Source: Brucella gallinifaecis
GTDB lineage: Bacteria; Pseudomonadota; Alphaproteobacteria; Rhizobiales; Rhizobiaceae
NCBI RefSeq assembly: GCF_006476605.1
Contig: NZ_ML636800.1
Location: forward strand, 62,001-126,000
Direction: 5' to 3'
DNA: 64,000 nucleotides
The notes beneath the pieces were generated by a model. It worked only from the letters and a program-made list of their open reading frames with translations, was not told where the DNA came from and searched no databases. Positions 1-8,682 of this stretch are shown in pieces. Each line of letters opens with the position of its first letter. Position 1 is the first letter of the stretch. Made by a program: the position numbers and the translations under genes.

Positions 1-71
1 GCCAGGCTTGCCTGTGGTTAAATAGAAATATTCACAGTCCCCAACGCAAACGAGCGCGTTTCAAGGAACCG

Positions 72-770
72 TCAGCTTGTCCAGTAGAGTTGTATTGGTT
101 TGCGTGCGTGATGGAACACAGCGCGCACCGGCATTTCGTTTTCGTCGTCGCTGGCCAAAGCTTTTTCCAGTGTTGCCTGTTTGGCAGCACCTTCGATATG
201 CAGGACCAGCATGTCTGCTTCCACCAGCAGTGGCAATGTCAGCGTCAGGCGCTTCTCTCCGGCACCTTCTGCGTGAATTGGTAAGACAACGGCTTTGGTT
301 TTCGGATCAATTGCCTGATCGAGCCTGTCTGCATTGGGGAAGAACGAGGCGGTATGACCATCATTGCCCATGCCAAGTACAACAACGTCAAACGGACGGC
401 GCAATGCATCTATGCGGCTGGCCGCAGCAAGCGCCGCAGTTTCAACAGTTGCCGCGGGATTATAAAGACCGACAAATTTCGCAACGCCAGCATGATCGCG
501 CAAAAGATGATCACGCACCAGCTTTTCGTTTGATCGCTCATTGGTTGGTGCGACGAAACGTTCATCAACGAGCGTGATGGTGACGAGTGTCCAGTCGATC
601 ATCTTGCGCGAGAGAATATCGAACAGCTTAAGCGGCGTCGTGCCGCCGGAAACAGCGATTGTTGCCTGCCCCCGTTCAGCGATAGCGTTTGAGAGCTTGT
701 CCGCAATTGCTTCTGAGAGCGATTGCGCCAGTTCTGTCCCGCTGGTAAAATCGTGCCGTTCGATGCTCAT
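72..770 (-). CDS. pgl: 6-phosphogluconolactonase
   Basis: Hydrolyses 6-phosphogluconolactone to 6-phosphogluconate in the cytoplasm, the second step of the oxidative pentose phosphate and Entner-Doudoroff routes. The 232-residue product shows the family motifs TLVDERFV in the first half and GMGNDGHTASFFP in the second, as expected for Pgl/SugE-type proteins of the NagB/RpiA fold. I start at the Met of MSIERHDF because AAAGG lies just upstream; the frame stays open further upstream but that part looks non-coding. It follows zwf on the same strand after about 126 bp, so the two probably form one operon. In Brucellaceae edd commonly follows; the window ends before that can be seen. Confidence 0.93.
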   Translation of the reverse strand: MSIERHDFTSGTELAQSLSEAIADKLSNAIAERGQATIAVSGGTTPLKLFDILSRKMIDWTLVTITLVDERFVAPTNERSNEKLVRDHLLRDHAGVAKFVGLYNPAATVETAALAAASRIDALRRPFDVVVLGMGNDGHTASFFPNADRLDQAIDPKTKAVVLPIHAEGAGEKRLTLTLPLLVEADMLVLHIEGAAKQATLEKALASDDENEMPVRAVFHHARKPIQLYWTS

Positions 771-896
771 GCCGTACCTTTCAAGTCCATATATCCAGCG
801 CGAACACGCTTTCATCAGATACGCGCGTTCGCCCTTTCTTTTCTGGCACAAAGACTGATCCGGAAATGTCTGTCAACGTCTCCGGTCTTTGCATTC

Positions 897-2369
897 TCAG
901 CTTTCGTGCCAGGTCCGGCCATCGCGCTCGATAAGTGCGATCGACGAAGATGGACCCCAGGTGCCTGATGTATAGCCTTGAACCTGCTGGTTGTTCACAT
1001 CCCAGCCATTGAGAATAGGATCAACCCAGCGCCATGCCGCTTCCACTTCATCACGACGCATGAACAGCGTCTGATTGCCGCGCACAACATCCATGATCAA
1101 CCGTTCATAGGCATCCGGGTTGCGTTCATGAAACGACTCGGCAAAGCTCATATCCAGTGGAACATGACGAAGACGCATTCCGCCCGGACCCGGATCCTTG
1201 ATCATCAGCCATTGCTTGACGCCTTCATCCGGTTGCAGGCGGATCACGAGCTGGTTGGCCACGACCTTGCCTGCATTGTCACCAAAGATTGAATGCGGGA
1301 TTGGTTTGAAAGTGACGACGATTTCCGAAACACGCGATGCGAGACGCTTGCCCGTACGCATGTAAAACGGAACGCCAGCCCAGCGCCAATTATTGATTTC
1401 AGCCTTGATGGCAACAAAAGTTTCCGTGTTGCTGTCGTCGCTGCCAAGGTCTTCAAGATAGCCTTTGACAGGGCCGCCTGCAGATGCACCGGCACGATAT
1501 TGCCCGCGCACTGTGACTTCTTCCACATTGGCTGCTGTGATTGGCTTGAGGGAACGCAGTACCTTGACCTTTTCGTCATGTACAGCATCGGCTTCGAGCG
1601 ACGAAGGAGGTTCCATGGCCACGAGGCAAAGAAGCTGGAGAATATGGTTCTGCACCATATCGCGTAATGCGCCGGCAGTGTCGTAATAACCGGCACGGCC
1701 TTCAAGGCCGACAGATTCAGCAACCGTAATCTGCACATGATCAATATGTGCGGAATTCCACAGCGGTTCATAAAGCGCATTGGCAAAGCGCAGGGCCATC
1801 AGATTCTGAACGGTTTCCTTGCCCAGATAATGGTCAATACGGAAAATCTGATCCTCGCGGAAGACACTGCCAATAGTGTCATTGAGAGCATTGGCGGATT
1901 CAAGATCACGGCCAATCGGCTTTTCAACGATGATGCGTGTGTCGCGGGTGATAAGGCCATGCGTTTTGAGACGGCTTGCAATATCGCCGAACAAAGACGG
2001 GCTGACAGCCAGATAGAATGCACGAATCTTTTCAGGCTTCTTGCCAATTGCATCTTTCAGAGCCGCCCAGCCATTTTCAGATTTTGCATCAACTGCAACA
2101 TAGGTCAGGCGAGCAATAAAAGTCTCGACTTCCTTTGCATCAATTTCGGCAGGCTTTACATGCTCATTGATGGCATCGCGTGCAAATTTGCGATATTCTT
2201 CATCACTCATGGCGCTGCGCGAAGCGCCGATGATGCGCGTTGGTTCACTGAGCTGACCGGCACGCTGGCGCTGATACAGTGCAGGAATCAGTTTGCGTTC
2301 GGCAAGATCGCCGGAACCACCGAACACAATACAATCGAAAGGCTCTACCGGTATTATCTGGCTGGTCAT
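897..2369 (-). CDS. zwf: glucose-6-phosphate 1-dehydrogenase
   Basis: Oxidises glucose 6-phosphate to 6-phosphogluconolactone with reduction of NAD(P)+, feeding the Entner-Doudoroff and pentose phosphate routes. The 490-residue protein has the N-terminal nucleotide-binding motif GGSGDLA (about residues 17-23) and the active-site signature RIDHYLGKE (about 177-185, His180 catalytic). Length is normal for bacterial Zwf. The start at MTSQIIPVEP is chosen because GAGAG precedes it; an in-frame Met 14 codons upstream has no ribosome site. It heads a zwf-pgl unit and is transcribed away from the short-chain dehydrogenase at 2653. Confidence 0.96.
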   Translation of the reverse strand: MTSQIIPVEPFDCIVFGGSGDLAERKLIPALYQRQRAGQLSEPTRIIGASRSAMSDEEYRKFARDAINEHVKPAEIDAKEVETFIARLTYVAVDAKSENGWAALKDAIGKKPEKIRAFYLAVSPSLFGDIASRLKTHGLITRDTRIIVEKPIGRDLESANALNDTIGSVFREDQIFRIDHYLGKETVQNLMALRFANALYEPLWNSAHIDHVQITVAESVGLEGRAGYYDTAGALRDMVQNHILQLLCLVAMEPPSSLEADAVHDEKVKVLRSLKPITAANVEEVTVRGQYRAGASAGGPVKGYLEDLGSDDSNTETFVAIKAEINNWRWAGVPFYMRTGKRLASRVSEIVVTFKPIPHSIFGDNAGKVVANQLVIRLQPDEGVKQWLMIKDPGPGGMRLRHVPLDMSFAESFHERNPDAYERLIMDVVRGNQTLFMRRDEVEAAWRWVDPILNGWDVNNQQVQGYTSGTWGPSSSIALIERDGRTWHES

Positions 2370-2547
2370 ATATTGCTCTCTTCTACTTCTGACGCAAATC
2401 ACTTTGCTCATAGCAGATTGTGATTTTTACGCAGCATTTGTCTATGATCTAATCGATTTAAATTCAATTGTCCAACATAAGATTCTCGTGAGTGCTGCCA
2501 ATTATGGCTGTCTTTGCCTTCCAGTTAACCGCATATGCATAGATGAC

Positions 2548-2582
2548 ATGTTCAACATAGAGTCATATTCATGCATGAACAT
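2548..2582. promoter_or_regulatory. possible operator dyad between zwf and the SDR gene
   Basis: The 283-bp divergent intergenic region holds the inverted pair ATGTTCA (2548-2554) and TGAACAT (2576-2582) with 21 bp between the arms. The arms are short and the spacing wide, so this could be chance. Nothing else is evident in the gap. Confidence 0.22.
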
Positions 2583-2652
2583 ATCTGTGCTGAAGAAAAC
2601 TTTACTGATTTGACAGGCGGATCATATCTTTCATCCGCAAAAGGAGAATGAC

Positions 2653-3402
2653 ATGAAGAGGTTGCAGGATAAGGTTGCGATTATTACAGGTGCGGGATCT
2701 GGTTTTGGTTCTGCCATAGCGCGACGCTTTGCAACCGAAGGTGCAAAGGTTGTGCTGGCCGATGTCAATGTCAAGCGTCTTGAAGACGAGCTTGCCAGCA
2801 TTGGCTCAAATGCCTTGTCAGTGCAGGCTGATGTTTCACGCAAGGACGATATGGAACGGCTGGCGCGTGCAGCTTTCGATAAATTCGGTCGCATCGATAT
2901 CATGGTCAATAATGCTGGTTTCACCCATCGCAATATGTCTTTGACAGATGTGGATGAGCACAATTTTGATCTTATCAATGCGGTCAATATGAAAGCGATT
3001 TATCATTCCACATTGCTTGTCGCACCGATCATGGAGCATCAGGGCAGCGGTGTGATCATTAATACTGCTTCCGCCATGGCACAACGCCCACGTAAGGGGC
3101 TGACGTGGTTTGCAGCTTCAAAGGGCTGGGTGGTGAGTGCGACGAAGGCCATGGCACTGGAGCTTGCAGAGAAAAATATTCGCGTCAATTGCATCTGCCC
3201 AGCCGAAAGCGACAGTGAATCCCTGGGCTTGTTTCTTGCAGAAGATACACCTCAGGCTCGTAAAAATCTGAAAGAAACCATTCCTTTGGGTCGGTTTTCA
3301 AAGCCGGAAGATGTGGCCGAAGCCGCGCTCTTCCTTGCTTCTGATGCGTCATCCATGGTGACAGGAACGGCACTCAACGTTGATGGTGGCTACTCGATCT
3401 AG
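2653..3402 (+). CDS. SDR-family oxidoreductase with Phe at the catalytic Tyr position
   Basis: A 249-residue classical short-chain dehydrogenase. It shows the Rossmann cofactor motif GAGSGFG (13-19), Asp60 after the third strand, NNAG (86-89), and Ser140 in NTASA. The usual Tyr-x-x-x-Lys dyad reads F-A-A-S-K, that is Phe153 and Lys157 (codon TTT at 3109-3111), so the proton-donating tyrosine is absent. The rest is well conserved and ends in the normal GTALNVDGGYSI. AAAGGAG precedes the start. The substrate is unknown; relatives are annotated as 3-oxoacyl reductases or glucose dehydrogenases. Loss of Tyr normally cripples an SDR, so it may be inactive or use another acid. An inverted-repeat element begins 14 bp after the stop. 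Confidence 0.88.
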   Translation: MKRLQDKVAIITGAGSGFGSAIARRFATEGAKVVLADVNVKRLEDELASIGSNALSVQADVSRKDDMERLARAAFDKFGRIDIMVNNAGFTHRNMSLTDVDEHNFDLINAVNMKAIYHSTLLVAPIMEHQGSGVIINTASAMAQRPRKGLTWFAASKGWVVSATKAMALELAEKNIRVNCICPAESDSESLGLFLAEDTPQARKNLKETIPLGRFSKPEDVAEAALFLASDASSMVTGTALNVDGGYSI

Positions 3403-3415
3403 TAGTCATTTTGGC

Positions 3416-3685
3416 TAGGGTCAGGACCCATTAATTTGACGGGAATGGTGTGAGGCCATCCGTTCGGATACGAGAAGGAAAGGCGAAGGAAATGTGGTTC
3501 ATTTTCAAGACTTTACGACGAAGTAGGCCGGGTGGATGGGCCACATCCTTCGGACATCGAAATGACGTGACGATCTGCTGCGTCGAGCCGCTCAACCGGG
3601 GGGAACACCCCGGTCCTCACGTCTCTCCTTGCATATCTTGTCATTTCAGATGCCATTCTCATCAAATTAATGGGTCCTGACCCTA
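3416..3685. mobile_element. non-autonomous inverted-repeat element (MITE-like), copy 1
   Basis: A 270-bp element with nearly perfect terminal inverted repeats: left end TAGGGTCAGGACCCATTAAT, right end its reverse complement, bounded by TA dinucleotides as left by IS630/Tc1-mariner-type insertion. The interior contains a GC-rich hairpin (ACCGGGG with CCCCGGT) and no transposase. A second copy is at 8862-9143. The right end supplies the TAG stop codon of the convergent MFS gene (3683-3685). Assignment to the IS630 superfamily is inferred only from TA ends and size. Confidence 0.85.
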
Positions 3686-4939
3686 GTAATCCTTCTGGGT
3701 GGTGCGTTTGAGTGCCACCCAGTTATACACTGCACCAGCTGCAATCAGTATACTGGTGCCAATGAATACGGACGGCATACCCATTTGCCCACCGACAAAG
3801 CCACCGGCAACCGGACCCGCAACCTGCCCGACATATTGTGCGGAAACGGAAAGTCCAAGGACACTGCCAGCGATGCGATCAGGAACATTATGCCGGATGA
3901 CGCTGCTGATGCAGGGCAAAAGACCGCCCAATGCCAGCCCCATCAGGAATCGTAAACCAATCAGCTGCCAGGCTTCAGTTACGAAGGCTTGCGGAATTAG
4001 CAGCAGTGCTGCAATCATCAAAGCACCAGTGATAACGCGGATATGGCCGATGCGATCTGCCAGTCGGCCAATGCGTGAGGCCGACAGGATGCTGCCGAGC
4101 GCTGCCGCGGCCATTACGATACCGGAAATCAGTGTGACTTTGCTTTGATCATCCATCAGCTGCATTACATAGACGGTAATGATCGGCTCGATCGACATAT
4201 TGGCGAACATCAGCAACATACCTGTTGCCAGCATGGCTATAACCGGTCTGCGGTCGGGAACTGCCGCCCATAGCGATTGCTTCTTTTGTTCCTTGCTCCG
4301 TTTGGGTGGTTTGCGATCTTCGCGTATCAGAAATGTAGTTCCAAGAAATGTCAGGAAAATCACGCTGCCAGCCAGCCAGAAAGTTGCGCGGATACCGATG
4401 AGTGGCGGCAAGGCACCGCCCAGCAAAGGGCCGGCGAGATTACCGGCCATGATGCCGGCTGAAAGCGCACCAAGCGCCCAGCCGGTCTTGTCCTTGGGTG
4501 TTTGGGTGGCGACGAGGATCATGGAGCCGGATGAATAGCCTCCCGCAATACCGACGAACAGGCGTAGTGCAACCAGTTGCCATATATCCGTGACCATACC
4601 CATCAAAGACATGGCAATCGCCATGCCAAGGCTCGCACGGATCAGCATCAGCTTGCGTCCATAAAGGTCACCAAGCTTGCCCCAGAACGGTGCTACAATT
4701 GCTGCCGCCAGAAAGGTCGCGCCATAGGCAATACCGGACCATTGCACGATTGCAGCTTCATTGGTTACGCCCAGCTGAGCAACATAAAGTGGCAGGAATG
4801 GCAGAAGCAGTGACATGGCAACAAGCGTGGTGAACGAACCGATCAGGCATATGAGAAGGTTCTGCTTCCAGTAGCGTTCTTGTGTTTCGTTTGCTTCGAT
4901 AGTGGCCATGCCGCCGTTTGAGGCGTGCTGGGTGCTCAT
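3683..4939 (-). CDS. MFS transporter, DHA1-like efflux type
   Basis: A 418-residue inner-membrane protein with about twelve hydrophobic segments and the MFS signature GKLGDLYGRKLML after the second helix, typical of proton-coupled drug or metabolite exporters of the DHA1 type. The start at MSTQHASNGG has only a weak GGAAC upstream; MATIEANE ten codons later is an alternative. It is divergent from a GntR regulator, which is a likely local controller. Its stop codon TAG is part of the right end of the inverted-repeat element 3416-3685, so either the element landed in the native stop or the last residues (QKDY) are element-shaped. Substrate unknown. Confidence 0.88.
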   Translation of the reverse strand: MSTQHASNGGMATIEANETQERYWKQNLLICLIGSFTTLVAMSLLLPFLPLYVAQLGVTNEAAIVQWSGIAYGATFLAAAIVAPFWGKLGDLYGRKLMLIRASLGMAIAMSLMGMVTDIWQLVALRLFVGIAGGYSSGSMILVATQTPKDKTGWALGALSAGIMAGNLAGPLLGGALPPLIGIRATFWLAGSVIFLTFLGTTFLIREDRKPPKRSKEQKKQSLWAAVPDRRPVIAMLATGMLLMFANMSIEPIITVYVMQLMDDQSKVTLISGIVMAAAALGSILSASRIGRLADRIGHIRVITGALMIAALLLIPQAFVTEAWQLIGLRFLMGLALGGLLPCISSVIRHNVPDRIAGSVLGLSVSAQYVGQVAGPVAGGFVGGQMGMPSVFIGTSILIAAGAVYNWVALKRTTQKDY

Positions 4940-4972
4940 GCAATGTTCCGTATCTTGGATGTATGGTTGAAT

Positions 4973-5006
4973 TGTATTCTATTTTGGGATACCAAATTGG
5001 AATACA
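4973..5006. promoter_or_regulatory. probable GntR operator between the MFS and gntR genes
   Basis: The 126-bp divergent gap contains the dyad TTTGG-GATA-CCAAA (4983-4996) nested inside an outer inverted pair TGTATTC (4973-4979) and GAATACA (5000-5006). The outer and inner arms share nearly the same centre. Such short TTGG/CCAA dyads are typical of GntR-type dimers, so this is the expected place for autoregulation and control of the exporter. Confidence 0.5.
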
Positions 5007-5065
5007 CACATGCGCCCGTTCTGATTGCTTGTCAATCAGGCGTTTGCCAGAATATCGAGGGTCCA

Positions 5066-5731
5066 ATGTCACAGATGCGTCAAGTCGAAGAACAGCTCCG
5101 CGATATGATCCTTGGACTGGATCTGGGGCCGGGAGAGCGGCTGACCGAGCGCTGGATCGAGGCGCAGTTTAATGCATCGCGCACGCCGATCCGGGCGGCG
5201 CTGTTGCGTCTTGAATCTGAGGGGCTGGTCGGGCGCGAAGGGCGTGGCTGGACTGTCTCGCCGATCAATCTTGCTGAAATTGAACAGATTGGTGTCTATC
5301 GTGAAGCCTTGGAAATTGCGGCTTTGAAAATTACGTGTGCACTGGAAGATCGTAGCGGCGCCGAAGCGATTGCTGAAATGCTTGATAGTTGCGATGCTGC
5401 GAGCACACGCGCAGAATGGCATCGTGTAGGTATGGATTTTCACATTGAGCTTGCACGTCTTTCTGGCAATGACTTTTTAAGCCGTGGTGTTCGGGATGCC
5501 ATGCAGCGACTATCCCGGGCGCGTTGGCTTGAAGTCCGGGACACCGATGCGTTGGCGCGTGCCTGGCAGCAGCATCATGCAATTCTTGATTCCGTGCGCG
5601 AAGGAAATGCAGCACATGCCACAAATCTGATGATGTCGCATTTGGGCGGAAGCCGGTCTCGCCTGATCGACAGTCTTCGGGAAGACCGGCGCGGTTTGAA
5701 GGCACGTGGCTTTGCGGTGGTCACGGGCTAA
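5066..5731 (+). CDS. GntR-family transcriptional regulator, FCD (FadR-like) type
   Basis: A 221-residue regulator. The N-terminal winged helix-turn-helix is recognisable in LTERWIEAQFNASRTPIRAA and LRLESEGLVGREGRGW, and the C-terminal half is the all-helical FCD ligand-binding domain, with DFHIELARLSGN around the usual metal/ligand histidines and HHAILDSVREGN near the end. The start at MSQMRQVEE follows CGAGGG at about 7 bp; upstream in-frame codons are in the operator region. Divergent from the MFS exporter at 3683-4939, which it probably controls through the palindrome at 4983-4996. The effector is unknown. Confidence 0.88.
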   Translation: MSQMRQVEEQLRDMILGLDLGPGERLTERWIEAQFNASRTPIRAALLRLESEGLVGREGRGWTVSPINLAEIEQIGVYREALEIAALKITCALEDRSGAEAIAEMLDSCDAASTRAEWHRVGMDFHIELARLSGNDFLSRGVRDAMQRLSRARWLEVRDTDALARAWQQHHAILDSVREGNAAHATNLMMSHLGGSRSRLIDSLREDRRGLKARGFAVVTG

Positions 5732-5792
5732 AATATTTCCAGCAAAAGTGCGAAGCGGTTTTGCGTAGGATAATGAGCAAAACAGGTAATTA

Positions 5793-6014
5793 TTACCATT
5801 CGGGTAACTTATGTCCGCCACCGTCATAACGAGTTGGCCGTCCATCTTTAATGCCCACGTCGTGTAGCAAATATTCTGGAGAGTATTTGCTGAGAACATA
5901 ATGGTGGCGCTTGCGCCTGAACAGGCGCGTAATCCACGCACGCAAACCAGAAGACGGCTTTTTTTCAGGGCAAGCAACGGTAACTGCTGATGAGTGCATC
6001 TCAACATCACGCAT
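5793..6014 (-). CDS. small DUF1127 (YjiS-like) protein
   Basis: A 73-residue basic protein. After a variable N-terminus the segment RAWITRLFRRKRHH is followed by LSKYSPEYLLHDVGIKDG, which matches the DUF1127 core (Leu, a Leu-Ser/Asp turn, then L-x-D-x-G-I). DUF1127 proteins are small arginine-rich proteins, in alphaproteobacteria linked to RNA turnover and phosphate or carbon metabolism. A GAGAT sequence precedes the ATG; MHSSAV five codons later is an alternative start. It is divergent from the LysR gene at 6129. The DUF assignment rests on this motif alone. Confidence 0.65.
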   Translation of the reverse strand: MRDVEMHSSAVTVACPEKKPSSGLRAWITRLFRRKRHHYVLSKYSPEYLLHDVGIKDGRPTRYDGGGHKLPEW

Positions 6015-6086
6015 GGTCGATCTCGATTTTTTGATAGTCTGGTTAATCTATGGCTATGTTTATTGCCGATTAACGCGTTGTCTTCC

Positions 6087-6101
6087 AATCGAACTTCGAT
6101 T
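6087..6101. promoter_or_regulatory. 15-bp palindrome upstream of the lysR gene
   Basis: AATCGAA-C-TTCGATT is a perfect dyad with one central base, lying 28-42 bp upstream of the LysR start and in the divergent gap to the DUF1127 gene. It is a plausible regulator half-site or promoter-blocking operator. Confidence 0.35.
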
Positions 6102-6128
6102 ATAATGCATAAGGAGAACTTATGTATT

Positions 6129-7019
6129 ATGGCACTGTCCTTACCGCCGCTCTCAGCTGTTCGTGTTTTTGAATCCGCGTCCCGTCATATGAGCTTTACG
6201 CGTGCAGCGAAGGAACTTGGCATGACGCAGGCTGCTGTCAGCTATCAGATCAAACTCTTGGAAGAGCGTGTGGGAGCACCGTTGTTTTTGCGCAAGCCGC
6301 GGCAGGTTGAGCTTACAGAATTGGGTAAGCGCCTTGCGCCTCAGATTAACGAAGCCTTTGATACGATGCGCACTGCATTTGCATCAGCGCGTGAAGACAC
6401 ACAGGGTATTTTGACAATCAGCGCTGTAATATCATTCGCATCAAACTGGCTTGTGCAGCGATTGGGATCGTTCCAGATGCAGAATCCGGCGCTTGCAGTT
6501 CGCTTGGACACTTCCAATGACGTGGTCGATTTCTCAACCTCGAATGTCGATATGGCCATTCGCAGTGGAAGGGGGAACTGGCCGGGACTTGAGGCGCATG
6601 AACTGATCAAAGCGCAATTTTCACCGATGCTTAGTCCCAAGCTTATAGACACGATCGGAGGTGTTGAAGAACCTGCTGATTTGTTGCGTCTTCGCGCGGT
6701 TGACCCCACCGATCCCTGGTGGAAAATCTGGTATAAGGCTGCCGGGATTGACAACCCATCAATACAGGGGCAGTCATTCAGCCGCTATGGTGCACAGCAT
6801 CTGGAAGGGCGGGCAGCCGTGGCCGGGCAGGGAGTGGGTATCCTGACGCCTGCTTTTCACACGGCTGAACTGGCGTCAGGGCAGCTTATCCAACCTTTTG
6901 ATCTTCTTTGCGATGACGGACAGGCTTATTGGCTGGTTTATCCCAAAGCACGAAGAAATATGCCCAAAATCCGTGCTTTCCGGGAATGGATTTTGGGTGA
7001 ATTGTCGCAAAGGAATTAG
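6129..7019 (+). CDS. LysR-family transcriptional regulator, GcvA-like
   Basis: A 296-residue LTTR. The N-terminal helix-turn-helix reads FTRAAKELGMTQAAVSYQIK (about 27-46) followed by EERVGAPLF, diagnostic of the GcvA/AmpR subgroup. The rest is the periplasmic-binding-like effector domain, including NVDMAIRSGRG and the GVGILTPAF loop. The start at MALSLPPL is preceded by AAGGAG at 13 bp; spacing is a little long but no better in-frame ATG exists. Its stop overlaps the convergent azlD stop by 4 bp. Target unknown; the DUF1127 gene is divergent and could be one. Confidence 0.9.
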   Translation: MALSLPPLSAVRVFESASRHMSFTRAAKELGMTQAAVSYQIKLLEERVGAPLFLRKPRQVELTELGKRLAPQINEAFDTMRTAFASAREDTQGILTISAVISFASNWLVQRLGSFQMQNPALAVRLDTSNDVVDFSTSNVDMAIRSGRGNWPGLEAHELIKAQFSPMLSPKLIDTIGGVEEPADLLRLRAVDPTDPWWKIWYKAAGIDNPSIQGQSFSRYGAQHLEGRAAVAGQGVGILTPAFHTAELASGQLIQPFDLLCDDGQAYWLVYPKARRNMPKIRAFREWILGELSQRN

Positions 7020-7315
7020 CCCATTATATAACGGAAGAAGCCAGCCGAGCAGATGCCGATGATGACGGTTGGCAGCATTGAAAAGCGTGTCGCAGCAAAA
7101 ATCGTGATTGCAAGAGCAATCAGATCAGCAGGTTTGTCTGATACGAAATCCGGTGCAATAATCGAAATCAGTACGCAGCCTGGAGCTGCTTCCATAACGG
7201 CTGCGGCCCGTTTGCTCAGCGTGCGATTGCGCAGCAGTATATAGCCTCCGATACGTGTGAGATAGGTGACGCTGGCCATCGCAAGAATGGCTATCAAGGC
7301 AATGGGATCAATCAT
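7016..7315 (-). CDS. azlD: AzlD-family branched-chain amino acid exporter subunit
   Basis: A 99-residue membrane protein of four hydrophobic segments with the AzlD hallmark TYLTRIGGYIL and a central EAAPGCVLISI stretch. It is the small partner of AzlC in a two-component exporter of branched-chain or related amino acids. I start at MIDPIALIAI, which overlaps the end of azlC by 8 bp and implies translational coupling; a start ten codons upstream is possible but lies within azlC. It ends convergently with the LysR gene, sharing 4 bp. Confidence 0.9.
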   Translation of the reverse strand: MIDPIALIAILAMASVTYLTRIGGYILLRNRTLSKRAAAVMEAAPGCVLISIIAPDFVSDKPADLIALAITIFAATRFSMLPTVIIGICSAGFFRYIMG

Positions 7316-8090
7316 TTTTGCCACCTGCCAGAACATAGGCGGCAATCAGGCCGGAAATAGCACCGGCTGCGACATACCAGGCGCCGGGAATTGTAAGATA
7401 GGTGAGGGCGGCAACTATAAGGCTCACCAGCCAGGGGCGAGCTGCTGCCACACCTTTCCACATACCTGCAAGCAACACAAGAAAGACAGCCGGGAAGGCC
7501 ATGTCGAAACCATATGGACGCATGTCGCCCATCATCGGTCCCAAGGCTGCGCCCAATGTGGTGAAGAATATCCATGCGATGTAAAACGGAATCGCAACGC
7601 CGACATAGAATTTGAGGCTCAGGGCAGGATTAATACCTTTCGCCTTGCGGCGTCTGGCGTCTGCAATACCGATAGCCCAGTTTTCATCACACATCAGAAA
7701 CAATGTCGCAAAAGCCTTGCGCTTGGGCAGATGCCGGATGAATGGAGCAAGTGCAGCCCCCATCAGCAGGTGACGACTGTTAACGAGAAATGTAATGGCG
7801 GCGATCAGCAGAATATGCGGTGGAGACGTCCAGAGCTGAATTGCTGCAAATTCGGACCCGCCCGCAAAGTTGAGGCCGGTCATCAGAGGAACTTCAACAA
7901 TCGTCAGGCCTTTCTGGGCCGCTTGAGCACCAAGAACAAGCGCATAGGGAACAATGCCGAGCAAAACCGGAAAGCCGGTAGCGGCGCCCCGGCGAAATTC
8001 CGAGTTTCGCCAGGTCTTGCTTTTCCGTGGCGCGTAGGCTTGTGAAATATCCATAGAGTTACCGTTTGCGAGCCTTTCAGCTCCCCTCAT
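7308..8090 (-). CDS. azlC: AzlC-family branched-chain amino acid exporter subunit
   Basis: The larger subunit of the AzlCD exporter, up to 260 residues with seven or so hydrophobic segments. Family motifs are GFPVLLGIVPYALVLG near the N-terminus, NFAGGSEFAAI, TFLVNSRHLLMG and FLMCDENWAI. The start is uncertain: the first Met has AGGC at about 8 bp, while MDISQAYAPR twelve codons later would also fit. azlD follows with an 8-bp overlap. Divergent from an Lrp/AsnC regulator, the usual controller of such amino acid exporters. Confidence 0.9.
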   Translation of the reverse strand: MRGAERLANGNSMDISQAYAPRKSKTWRNSEFRRGAATGFPVLLGIVPYALVLGAQAAQKGLTIVEVPLMTGLNFAGGSEFAAIQLWTSPPHILLIAAITFLVNSRHLLMGAALAPFIRHLPKRKAFATLFLMCDENWAIGIADARRRKAKGINPALSLKFYVGVAIPFYIAWIFFTTLGAALGPMMGDMRPYGFDMAFPAVFLVLLAGMWKGVAAARPWLVSLIVAALTYLTIPGAWYVAAGAISGLIAAYVLAGGKND

Positions 8091-8138
8091 GCATTGCCTG
8101 ATCTATCTGACCATTGAGCAATATAGCCAAATTCCTGC

Positions 8139-8151
8139 GCAATCGGATTGC
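8139..8151. promoter_or_regulatory. 13-bp palindrome in the azlC/lrp divergent promoter
   Basis: GCAAT-CGG-ATTGC is a perfect dyad at the centre of the 133-bp gap between azlC and the Lrp-like gene. Its position suits an Lrp-type operator shared by both promoters. Confidence 0.45.
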
Positions 8152-8223
8152 AAATATCGTTTATATGCATCATTGTTTGGCAGAATATGCTACAAATTTT
8201 TGCGTAAATGGAATCAAGAGCCA

Positions 8224-8682
8224 ATGAAGCTGGATGATATTGATCGACGGATTCTTCGCGTTCTTCAGCGCAATGGCCGTATTGCCAATAATGATCTGGC
8301 ACGGGAAGTAGGGTTGTCGCCGTCACCTTGCCTGCGCCGCGTAAGGCTGCTTGAAGAGGCTGGTGTTATTGATCGTTATGTAGCGCTGCTCAATCCGGCA
8401 AAGATTGGCAAGGGGCTGACTTTTTTTGTACGCATTCGTCTGGATCAGCAGGATGAGGAAACATTGCAGACTTTTGCTGCGGCAATCCTGAAATTGCCGC
8501 AGGTTGTTGAGTGCTATTTCATGCTTGGCGATTTTGATGCGATGATCAGGGTTGTGGCGGCCAATATTGAAGATTACAGGCGCTTTCAATCAGAGCATCT
8601 CAGTCGTATCAAAGGCGTTCAAAGCTTGAAAACAGATGTTCCAAGCCAGACTGTCAAACAGGTTTCTGAAATTCCCGTTTAG
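8224..8682 (+). CDS. Lrp/AsnC-family transcriptional regulator
   Basis: A 152-residue regulator. The N-terminal helix-turn-helix is typical: LDDIDRRILRVLQRNGRI followed by NNDLAREVGLSPSPCLRRVR and LEEAGVIDRYVALLNP. The C-terminal RAM (ACT-like) effector domain runs from about 65, with VVECYFMLGDFDAMIRVV. The start is at MKLDDID after AAGAG. It is divergent from azlCD and probably controls it in response to an amino acid. The next 180 bp downstream contain nothing recognisable before the second inverted-repeat element. Confidence 0.93.
   Translation: MKLDDIDRRILRVLQRNGRIANNDLAREVGLSPSPCLRRVRLLEEAGVIDRYVALLNPAKIGKGLTFFVRIRLDQQDEETLQTFAAAILKLPQVVECYFMLGDFDAMIRVVAANIEDYRRFQSEHLSRIKGVQSLKTDVPSQTVKQVSEIPV

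Noticed and set aside
3450-3680. 76-codon frame inside element copy 1, with an 80-codon counterpart at 8896-9138
   Set aside because: Similarity between the two only reflects the repeat; no ribosome site, odd composition and no transposase motifs.
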